17,918 nucleotides of DNA from DATLFI01 sp035524895 (GTDB lineage: Bacteria > Acidobacteriota > Thermoanaerobaculia > Multivoradales > Multivoraceae): NCBI GenBank assembly GCA_035524895.1, contig DATLFI010000369.1:1-17918 (forward strand), given 5' to 3'. Made by a program: the position numbers and the translations under genes. Below are positions 6,424-13,541 of this stretch, piece after piece. Position 1 is the first letter of the stretch, and the number at the start of each line of letters is the position of its first letter. A model generated the notes under the pieces. That model was not told the origin of the DNA, did not search any database, and saw only the letters and a program-made list of their open reading frames with translations.

Positions 6424-8055
6424 ATGAAAGCGATCGCTCACCAGACAGGAGCCAGGCGGCTCCTGAGCCTCACGCTTCTCGGAATGGCAGTCCTGTCGAC
6501 AGCGGCCTCGGCCCGACAGCCGACCCCTGTGGAGGACACGCTGGACCCGTTCGCGGACGTCATCGAGGTCCGCGTCGTGAATCTCGAGCTGGTCGTGACC
6601 GACCGCCAGGGCCGGCGGGTGCCCGGTCTCCAGCCGAGCGACTTCCGACTGCTGGTCGACGGCGTCGAGACGCCGATCGACTACTTCAGCGAGGTCCGCG
6701 ACGGTGTCGCGCAGCCCAGCGTCGAGCCTGCGGCGTCGGCGCCTGGCGTGCTGGCCTCTGGAGACGTCGGGACGAGCTTCCTGGTGTACGTCGACGACAA
6801 CCGCACGCGCAAGACGGAGCGCGATCTGGTCGTCGAGGGTCTGATCGAGGATCTGGTTCTGCTCGGGCCGCACGACCGCATGGCCGTGGTGGCGCAGCGG
6901 GGGCCCGAGCTCGTCATGCTCTCGAGCTGGAGCTCCGACCGTAGCCACCTCGAGCAGGCCCTGCGCGAGCTGCTCGACGGGGATCGCTTCGGCGGTGCTC
7001 TGCGATCGCCGCTCGTGAGCGCTCGTCGCGCCGCCCTGGTCGGTCGCGAGCAGCTCGTCGACGTCCGGCAGGATGCTCCCCGCGTGCTGGCGGCCCCGGC
7101 CGGTTTCGATCGCGTCGCGACGGTCCACGAGAGCCTGGCGGCCACCGAGTCCCGCATCGATCTCGAGCTGGCCGTCGCCGGAGCGGTGTCCACCCTTCGT
7201 GGCTTCGCTCGCCCCGCGGGGCGGAAGGTGATGCTGATGCTCGCGGGCGACTGGCCGACCGGCGCGTTCCGCGAGACCGGCCAGAGCCTGACCGCGATCA
7301 CCGATCTCGGCTTGATCCGACCCCTCGTCGAGGTTGCGAACCTGCTCGGCTACACGCTCTACCCGGTCGGTCTCGATGCGGGGACGGTGAGCGTCTGGCG
7401 CAACGCCAACCTCGCGTGGATCGCGCGCGAGACCGGGGGCCTGCCGCTGTTCGGTCGAAACGACGTATTGGTCGATGCGGTGGTCGACACCCGCTCCTAC
7501 TACTGGCTCGGCTTCACGCCAGACATGGCCGGCGACGACGTGCGGCACGATCTGCGGGTCGAGCTGAAGCAGCCGGGGTACAGCGTCCGCGGCCGCAGCG
7601 GCTATCTCGACTTCTCACGCTCGGCACAGCTCGCGATGATGACGCAGAGCGCTCTACTCTTCGGGAGCGAGCTCGAGGACGAAATGGAGATCGAGCTGGG
7701 GCGGGCGACCCGGTGGGGTCTGCGGAAGATGGACGTGCCCCTGCGCGTGCGCATTCCGCTCGATCCCTTCGACACCCTGCCGCGCGGCGCCGCGGAGGAG
7801 ATGCGTCTCGAGGTCCGCTTCGCCGTTCTCGACGACTCGGGCTCGCAGGCGGACATTCCGATGATGCCGCTGGTGCTCCGCGGGCGACCGAGGCCGGGCG
7901 CCGTGCACGTGCTGGAGACGGAGCTGCACATGAGGCGCCAGCCGCACGACCTGCTGGTGTCGGTCCACGATCCGCTGAGCGGCGCCACCCTCAGCGCTCG
8001 GACGCCGGTCTCCTACCGCGACACGCAAGGCGGGAAGGACTTCGAGGATCCTTGA
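6424..8055 (+). CDS. Secreted VWFA-related protein (acidobacterial type)
   Basis: 543 residues. A Sec signal peptide (about 1-30, ending ASA before RQPTP) is followed by IEVRVVNLELVVTDRQGRRV, PGLQPSDFRLLVDG and a phenylalanine-containing end of strand. This is the opening of the VWFA-related acidobacterial domain family (TIGR03436), whose first part is an immunoglobulin-like unit. The von Willebrand A-type part starts near 115 with SFLVYVDDNRTRKT and has the following amphipathic helix and GPHDRMAVVA strand. The metal site normally read as DxSxS is degenerate here (D-D-N-R-T). The YYWLGFTP and GYSVRGRSGYLDF segments (about 358-396) are the usual end of the domain. A further C-terminal beta-rich region of about 145 residues follows. 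The exact role of the family is not established. A strong GGAGG precedes the ATG. Located outside the cytoplasmic membrane; no anchor is seen. Confidence 0.85.
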   Translation: MKAIAHQTGARRLLSLTLLGMAVLSTAASARQPTPVEDTLDPFADVIEVRVVNLELVVTDRQGRRVPGLQPSDFRLLVDGVETPIDYFSEVRDGVAQPSVEPAASAPGVLASGDVGTSFLVYVDDNRTRKTERDLVVEGLIEDLVLLGPHDRMAVVAQRGPELVMLSSWSSDRSHLEQALRELLDGDRFGGALRSPLVSARRAALVGREQLVDVRQDAPRVLAAPAGFDRVATVHESLAATESRIDLELAVAGAVSTLRGFARPAGRKVMLMLAGDWPTGAFRETGQSLTAITDLGLIRPLVEVANLLGYTLYPVGLDAGTVSVWRNANLAWIARETGGLPLFGRNDVLVDAVVDTRSYYWLGFTPDMAGDDVRHDLRVELKQPGYSVRGRSGYLDFSRSAQLAMMTQSALLFGSELEDEMEIELGRATRWGLRKMDVPLRVRIPLDPFDTLPRGAAEEMRLEVRFAVLDDSGSQADIPMMPLVLRGRPRPGAVHVLETELHMRRQPHDLLVSVHDPLSGATLSARTPVSYRDTQGGKDFEDP

Positions 8056-8124
8056 GGCTACCGACAGCCGCGAGAGGTCTCCATTCGCGTCGCCTCGCAG
8101 GCGCGTCGATCGCATCTGAGACGA

Positions 8125-8180
8125 TGTCGCGAGAACGAGGGTGTCGCGAATCCGTATGGATACTGGACACCACTTCCAGT
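8125..8180. repeat. Direct repeat and small inverted repeat before the ankyrin-type gene
   Basis: TGTCGCGA occurs at 8125-8132 and again at 8142-8149, a 17-base period. ACTGGA (8162-8167) and TCCAGT (8175-8180) form a 6-bp inverted repeat with a 7-base loop. Both lie in the 152-base gap between the VWFA-related gene and the ankyrin-type gene, where a second promoter could sit. Their role is unknown; either could be chance. Confidence 0.3.
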
Positions 8181-8207
8181 CGCGGGATACCCGCTGGAGC
8201 GAAGGCT

Positions 8208-9044
8208 ATGGTCTACAACCCACTCGAGACGGCGACGCCTTCGGGTACCGAGATCTCGCGGCGAGCCCTGTTCCAGGTCTCCCTGCCGCTCGGCGCCGCG
8301 GCGGTGCTCGGGGGGCGCGCTTGGTCCGTCGCAGCCGCGACCGACGTTCCGATCCCCGAGTACTTCCCGCGCATGTCGGACCTCGCGGTCCGGGAGATGG
8401 TGGGGGTCGCGCACTTCGACCTCGATCGCGTGAAGCTGTTGCTCGAGACGCGACCGGCTCTCGCGAACGCGGCCTGGGATTGGGGCTTCGGCGACTGGGA
8501 GACCGCGATCGGCGCCGCGTCGCACATGGGGCGACGCGACATAGCCGAGGTACTGCTCGCCTCCGGGGCGCGTCCGGACCTGTTCACCCACGCCATGCTC
8601 GGGAACCTGGGCGCCGTGCGCGCGATCATCGAGACCCGGCCCGGGAGCCAGAGCGCCCTCGGCCCGCACGGCATCACCCTGCTCTCGCACGCGCGAGCTG
8701 GCAAGGAGGCCGCCGTCGATGTCGTGCGTTATCTCGAGCAGCTCGGCGATGCCGATCGCAGAGCTCAGCCTGTGCCGCTCGCGCGTCCGCTCGCCGCCTA
8801 CCTCGGCACGTTCGCCTACGGCACCGCCACCACGCAGCGCTTCCAGATGGTCGACCACAATGGCATGCCCGCATTCCTCCGCGAGGGCGGCTTCGCGATC
8901 CGCCTGTCCCACCTCGGCGGCGACGTCTTCCACCCGGTCGCGGCACCGGCTGTGCGACTCGAGCTCCGCTTTGAGGGAGAGCGAGCGAAGAGCGTCACCG
9001 TGCGCGATGCGGAGCTCTTGGTCCTCGCCGGGCGCGTCGACTGA
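8208..9044 (+). CDS. Tat-exported ankyrin-repeat-like protein
   Basis: 278 residues. The N-terminus holds a twin-arginine signal: SRRALF at 17-22 followed by a hydrophobic run VSLPLGAAAVLGG and a cleavage-type AAA near 44, so export folded by the Tat system is likely. The mature part has ankyrin-like helical pairs: MVGVAHFDLDRVKLLLETRP (about 64-83), ETAIGAASHMGRRDIAEVLL (98-117) followed by ASGARPD, and ITLLSHARAGKEAAVDVVRYL (156-176). The last 90 residues look beta-rich (VRLELRFEGER and VTVRDAELLVLAG) and carry no repeat. Ankyrin repeats bind proteins; no enzyme motif is seen. The ATG at 8208 has GGAG 8 bases upstream and puts the twin-arginine motif at the right distance; the in-frame ATG at 8124 would give an atypically long leader. 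It follows the VWFA-related gene on the same strand, so co-expression is possible. Confidence 0.78.
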   Translation: MVYNPLETATPSGTEISRRALFQVSLPLGAAAVLGGRAWSVAAATDVPIPEYFPRMSDLAVREMVGVAHFDLDRVKLLLETRPALANAAWDWGFGDWETAIGAASHMGRRDIAEVLLASGARPDLFTHAMLGNLGAVRAIIETRPGSQSALGPHGITLLSHARAGKEAAVDVVRYLEQLGDADRRAQPVPLARPLAAYLGTFAYGTATTQRFQMVDHNGMPAFLREGGFAIRLSHLGGDVFHPVAAPAVRLELRFEGERAKSVTVRDAELLVLAGRVD

Positions 9045-9069
9045 CCAGGAAGGTTGCTGACTACCGCGC

Positions 9070-9094
9070 CGTCATTCTTCCAGGAGGAATGACG
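9070..9094. terminator. Hairpin between convergent genes
   Basis: CGTCATTC (9070-9077) pairs perfectly with GAATGACG (9087-9094). Three further inner pairs, one of them G-U, give an 11-bp stem with a 3-base loop. It lies in the 54-base gap between the convergent ankyrin-type and RND pump genes, where a shared terminator is expected. Neither strand has a clear T-run after it. Confidence 0.5.
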
Positions 9095-9098
9095 CTCG

Positions 9099-12000
9099 CT
9101 ACGACCCCGCCGCCGCCACGGCCGCCGCCTCGTCCTCGTCGCGCACCATCTCGATCTCGAGCTCGACGGCGGGCGGAATCGTGTTGAGCCCCATCCACTC
9201 GGCGACCTTCACGACGGCCAGGTAGACCACCGGCACCACCAGCAGGGCGAACACGGTCGAGAAGGTGAGCCCGCCGACGATGGCTGTTCCGATCTGACGC
9301 CGCGACTCGGCTCCGGCGCCGACGGCGAGCGCCAACGGCATGGCGCCGAGGATCGAGGTGACGCTGGTCATCAAGATCGGCCGGAAGCGGATGCTGCCGG
9401 CCGCGATCATCGCCGGTACGAGGGCGGTGCCGCGGGCGCGCTCCTGGTTCGCGAAATCGACCAGCAGGATCGCGTTCTTGGTCACGAGTCCCACGAGCAG
9501 GATGATGCCGATGCCGCTGTAGATGTTGAGCGTCCCGCCCGTGAGCTGGAGTGTCGCCAGAGCTCCGAGCGTCGCTAGCGGCACGCTCATCATCACCGTG
9601 AACGGGTGCAGGAAGCTCTCGAACTGCGCCGACAGCACCAGGAAGATGACCACGAGCACCACCGCGAGGGTGAAGTAGGTCGCGGTCGATGACTCCGAGA
9701 ACTCGCGCGAGACCCCGCGCAGGTCGGTGCTCCAGCCGGGCGGCATGATCCGATCGGCGACGGCGAGCACGGCGGGCAGCGTCTGGCCGAGCGTGGCGCC
9801 GGGCCCGAGGTTCGCGGTGACCGTCGCGGATCGCTGCTGGGCGTAGTGGTTGAGGGTCGCGGGTCCCGCGGTCGGCAACACCCGCACCAGCGAGTCGAGC
9901 GGCACCATCCGTCCGTCGGCGGCACGGACGTGGATCTCCCCAAGCTGCTCGGGCATGCTCCGATAGCGCGGCGCCAGCGCCATCACGATGTCGTACTCCT
10001 TGTTGCGGAGCACGAACTCGTCGGCGGGGCCCTCCGCGACCAGCAGCCGCACGCTCTCTGCGATGGAGGCCACCGAGACGCCCAGATCGGCGGCGGTCTC
10101 GCGATCGATCTCGAGGTCGAGCTGCGGGTTGTCTAGCCGCACGTCGGAGTCGACGTTGACCAGGCCGGGGATTTGGTTCGCTGCGGCGACCAGGGTGCCG
10201 GCGACCTGTTCGAGCTCCTGCAGCTCGGCGTCCGTGCTCTTGAGCACCACCTCGATGTCGGCGCTGCGGTTGCTCTGCCCGAGCGAGGGCGGGTTGATCG
10301 GGAACACCAACGCCTCGGGGATCGCCAGGAACTTCGGGAACAGCTCGGCCACGATGCTCTGCTGCGTGCGGTCGCGCTCGTCCCAGTGGCGGAGCCGTGT
10401 GAACACGATGCCGTTGGAGGTGTCGGGCGGCCCGCCGAACCCGAGCCCTACCGCGGCGAACGTGCGCGCCACCTCCGGCACCTCGAGGATGAGGCGCTCG
10501 ACTTTCCCGAGGGCTCGATCGGTGTAGGCAGCGGTGGAACCTTGCGGCGCGCGGATGACGGTGAGGATCTGCCCGCGATCCTCCACCGGGACCAGTGTGG
10601 TCGGGATCGCGCGCAGCAGCAAGAAGGTCGCCACCACGGTCCCGAGAAAGAACAGGCCCACGACCGCACGGTGCGCCACCGACCAGCGGAGCGCGTGCCG
10701 GTAGCCCGTGGCAAGGCCCTCGAGCCCCCGCTCGATCGCGTAGTACACCCGGCCGTGCTGCTTGCCGAGCCGCAGGAAGATCGAGCACGCCATCGGCACC
10801 AGCGTGAGGGCCACGAAGCCCGACAGCACCACCGCACTCGCCATGGTGAAGGAGAACTCCCGGAACAGCTTGCCGGTGTTGCCGGGCATGGCGGAGAGCG
10901 GCACCAGCACCGCGACTACCGCGGCGGTGGTCGCGATCACCGGGAAGGCGACTTCGCGCGTGCCGTTGAGCGCGGCGCGGCGGCGCGACTCGCCGAGCTC
11001 CTGGCGGCGGTAGATGTTCTCCAGCACCACGATCGAGTCGTCGACCAGCAGGCCGATCGCGAGGATCAGCGCGAGCACCGTCAGCACGTTGATCGAGAAG
11101 CCCACGGCGTACATCACCGCCAGCGTCCCGACCATCGAGACCGGGATCGCGACTGCCGTGATCAGCGTCGTGATCACCGAGCGCAGGAACACCAGGTTGA
11201 TCACGACTACCACCGCCAGCGCGATGAGCAACGTGTTGAAGGCCTCGCGGAGCGATGCCTCCACGAACACCGTGTTGTCGACCGCGGTCACCAGCTCGAG
11301 ACCGGGCGGCAGGGTCGACTGGATTCCGGGGAGCGCGGCGCGCACCGCCCGCGAGACCGCGAGCTCGTTGGCGGTCGACTGGCGGATGACTCCCACGCCG
11401 ACGGTCGGCACCGCGTCCGAGCGTGTGATGGTGTCGTAGTTTCCCGAGCCCAGCTCGACGCGGCCGACATCCTCGATGCGCACCACCGAGTCGCCGTCGC
11501 GCCGGATCACCAGCCGGTCGTAGACCCGCGGGTCGTCGATCTTGGCGTCGATGTTGACCGTGAACTTGCGCCCGGTGCCCTCGATCTCGCCGGCCGGTGT
11601 CTGCAGGTTGCTGTTGCGGATGGCGGCGCGCACGTCGGTGGCCTCGACGCCGCGCGCCGCCATCCGCGCCGGGTCGAGCCAGACGCGCATGGCGTAGCGG
11701 CGCTCACCGCCGATGATCACGCGCGACACGCCGGGCAGGAGCTGCAGCGGCGTCTTGATCAGGCGGTCGGCGATGTCGGTCCTGTCTACCGCGGAGTACG
11801 ACTCGCCGAACAGGCTGATCCACATGATCGGCTGCGACTCGGCGCGCGACTTGACGATGACGGGCTTCTCGGCGTCGAGCGGCAGGTTGCCGAGCGCCTG
11901 CTGCACCGCGTTGCTGACATCGGTGGCGGCGAGGTCGATGTCCCGTCCGGCCGCCAGCTCGACCGCGATCTGGCTGACGCCGAACGCGCTCATCGAGCTG

Positions 12001-12239
12001 AGGGAGCGCAAGCCCTCGACGCCGTTGAGCACCTCCTCGAGCGGCACCGTGATCGAGGTCTCGATGGTCTGCGGTGATGCGCCGAAGTAGGTCGTGCTCA
12101 CCGACACCACCGGCGGGTCGACGTCGGGGTACTCGCGTACCGGCAGCGAGCGCCAGGCGACCAGCCCCACCACCAGGATGAGCAGGTTCATCACCGTGGC
12201 GAGCACGGGGCGGCGGATGGAGAGGTCGGCGATGCGCAT
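9099..12239 (-). CDS. RND multidrug efflux pump, AcrB/HAE1 family
   Basis: 1046 residues, the usual full length. The start MRIADLSIRRPVLATVMNL gives the first membrane helix, followed by the porter-domain opening REYPDVDPPVVSVSTTYFGA. The proton-relay motif of helix 4 is present as GLLVDDSIVVLENIYRR, with Asp400 and Asp401 corresponding to AcrB D407/D408. The helix-10 lysine is present in GLVTKNAILLVDFANQERARG. Two large periplasmic loops and twelve helices fit a trimeric proton-drug antiporter of the inner membrane. The C-terminus has an unusual acidic tail (EIEMVRDEDEAA). The gene is 57 bases downstream of the adaptor gene and clearly belongs to its operon. An outer-membrane TolC-type partner is not in the window. 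Substrates cannot be deduced. Confidence 0.95.
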   Translation of the reverse strand: MRIADLSIRRPVLATVMNLLILVVGLVAWRSLPVREYPDVDPPVVSVSTTYFGASPQTIETSITVPLEEVLNGVEGLRSLSSMSAFGVSQIAVELAAGRDIDLAATDVSNAVQQALGNLPLDAEKPVIVKSRAESQPIMWISLFGESYSAVDRTDIADRLIKTPLQLLPGVSRVIIGGERRYAMRVWLDPARMAARGVEATDVRAAIRNSNLQTPAGEIEGTGRKFTVNIDAKIDDPRVYDRLVIRRDGDSVVRIEDVGRVELGSGNYDTITRSDAVPTVGVGVIRQSTANELAVSRAVRAALPGIQSTLPPGLELVTAVDNTVFVEASLREAFNTLLIALAVVVVINLVFLRSVITTLITAVAIPVSMVGTLAVMYAVGFSINVLTVLALILAIGLLVDDSIVVLENIYRRQELGESRRRAALNGTREVAFPVIATTAAVVAVLVPLSAMPGNTGKLFREFSFTMASAVVLSGFVALTLVPMACSIFLRLGKQHGRVYYAIERGLEGLATGYRHALRWSVAHRAVVGLFFLGTVVATFLLLRAIPTTLVPVEDRGQILTVIRAPQGSTAAYTDRALGKVERLILEVPEVARTFAAVGLGFGGPPDTSNGIVFTRLRHWDERDRTQQSIVAELFPKFLAIPEALVFPINPPSLGQSNRSADIEVVLKSTDAELQELEQVAGTLVAAANQIPGLVNVDSDVRLDNPQLDLEIDRETAADLGVSVASIAESVRLLVAEGPADEFVLRNKEYDIVMALAPRYRSMPEQLGEIHVRAADGRMVPLDSLVRVLPTAGPATLNHYAQQRSATVTANLGPGATLGQTLPAVLAVADRIMPPGWSTDLRGVSREFSESSTATYFTLAVVLVVIFLVLSAQFESFLHPFTVMMSVPLATLGALATLQLTGGTLNIYSGIGIILLVGLVTKNAILLVDFANQERARGTALVPAMIAAGSIRFRPILMTSVTSILGAMPLALAVGAGAESRRQIGTAIVGGLTFSTVFALLVVPVVYLAVVKVAEWMGLNTIPPAVELEIEMVRDEDEAAAVAAAGS

Positions 12240-12296
12240 GGGGAGGCGGTCGGCACTCAGCAGTCGAGGCTCAGAAGATCAGAGAAGCTCAGAGGC

Positions 12297-13445
12297 TCAC
12301 TCACAGTCCTCGTCGTCGCTGCCGCTCCCCAGATCGAGCAGGGGGTTCTCGGTCGGCTCCCAGGGCATGGGCTCCACTTGGGCGCCAGGACGCAGCTTCT
12401 GGTGGCCAGCCACGACCACCGTGTCGCCCTCGACGAGACCGCTGCGGATCTCGGCCGAGTCGAGGAAGAAGGTGCCGACCTCGACCGGCCCTAGCTGTGC
12501 GACGTTCTGGGCGTCGACCTTCCACACCACGTAGGTGGTGCCCTGACGGACCAGCGCCTCCTGCGGCACCGAGAGCGTGTCGGCGCGCTCGCCCACCTGG
12601 AGCTGCAGCCGCGCGGACATACCGGGTCGGAGCCGGCGGTCCGCGTTGCGCACGCGCGCCAGCACCTGCAGGGAGCGCGTCTGCCAGTCGACCACCGGGT
12701 CGACGGCCTGCACCGTGCCCGCGAAGCGCTCGCCGCAGCGGCCGACGCGTCCCGTGATCTCCTGGCCAACGCGGACCCGCGCCGCGTGCTCCTCGGGTAC
12801 GGTGAAGATCAGCTCGAGCGGGTCGAGCTGCGTGAGCTGGGCGATCGCCTCGCCAGCCGCGACACGCGTGCCGAGTCGCGCTCGCTGGATGCCGAGCTGG
12901 CCCGCGAACGGCGCGCGCACCTCGGTCTTGCCGAGCGCGGTCCGCGTCTCGGCCAGCAATCCGCCGGCGGTGCGCAGCTCCGCCGTGGCGTCGTCGAGGT
13001 TCTGCTGTGGCGTCACACCGTCCGCGACGAGCTGCTTGGCGCGCTCGTGCGCGATGCGGGCGTTCTCGATCCGCGCCTCGGCGACCTGTTGCGCCGCTTC
13101 CGCCTCCGCCGAGTCGAGACGCGCGAGCAGGTGGCCCTCCGCCACCTCGCGCCCTTCGGGCGCGTCGAGGAACACCAGGATGCCAGCGACGTCGGCGGCG
13201 ATGGTCGTGGTCTGCGGACTACGAAGCGACCCCACCGCGCTGATCTCGATGGGCGCCGCGCTGCGCGAGGCCGTGGTCACCTGCACCGACAACGGGGGAG
13301 GTGCTTGGCCCTGACCTTGGCTTCCACCGTCGCCGCTCGCCTGGCCGCAGGCGAGGCACAGCAGCGCTATCGCCGGGGCGGCGAGCCACGCAGTATGGAT
13401 CGCCCGGGGACCAGTCACCCGGGAGTCAGCGGCAGGAGAGGGCAT
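12297..13445 (-). CDS. RND efflux periplasmic adaptor (membrane fusion protein)
   Basis: 382 residues, typical of AcrA/MdtA adaptors. A signal-like N-terminus (WLAAPAIALLCLAC) ends at Cys33; the lipobox is imperfect (C-L-A before the cysteine), so lipid attachment is probable but not certain. Then come a Gly/Gln-rich linker, the first lipoyl half (AADVAGILVFLDAPEGREV, near 83-101), a helical hairpin with AQQVAEARIENARIAHERAKQL, the second lipoyl half (EVRAPFAGQLGIQRARLGTRV), a beta-barrel (PLELIFTVPEEHAARVRVGQ) and the membrane-proximal domain. It links the RND pump to an outer-membrane channel. The C-terminus is acidic and ends SGSDDEDCE, with a penultimate-position cysteine. The ATG at 13445 has CGAGG about 8 bases upstream. 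It begins its own operon or continues the imu transcript; in the 96-base gap before it a possible -10 (TAGGAT, 13509-13504) lacks a good -35. Confidence 0.92.
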   Translation of the reverse strand: MPSPAADSRVTGPRAIHTAWLAAPAIALLCLACGQASGDGGSQGQGQAPPPLSVQVTTASRSAAPIEISAVGSLRSPQTTTIAADVAGILVFLDAPEGREVAEGHLLARLDSAEAEAAQQVAEARIENARIAHERAKQLVADGVTPQQNLDDATAELRTAGGLLAETRTALGKTEVRAPFAGQLGIQRARLGTRVAAGEAIAQLTQLDPLELIFTVPEEHAARVRVGQEITGRVGRCGERFAGTVQAVDPVVDWQTRSLQVLARVRNADRRLRPGMSARLQLQVGERADTLSVPQEALVRQGTTYVVWKVDAQNVAQLGPVEVGTFFLDSAEIRSGLVEGDTVVVAGHQKLRPGAQVEPMPWEPTENPLLDLGSGSDDEDCE

Positions 13446-13541
13446 GGGAGAACCTCGGGTGGCGTGGGGCGGGACGGCGCGGAGCGAGCACCGGGACACA
13501 GCATCCTAACGGAGCTGCTCGAGGCGAAGACGACATCGTTT

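Noticed and set aside
5760..6944. 394-codon plus-strand frame across the divergent intergenic region
   Set aside because: It covers the antisense of the membrane protein and the wrong frame of the VWFA-related gene; low-complexity sequence with no domain.
6391..7548. 385-codon minus-strand frame opposite the VWFA-related gene
   Set aside because: The plus strand has a signal peptide, a strong ribosome-binding site and a family match; the opposite frame has none.
10173..12077. 634-codon open frame on the plus strand opposite the RND pump
   Set aside because: It is antisense to a complete, motif-bearing pump; its product is Arg/His/Asp-rich without domains, as expected from GC-rich codon shadows.
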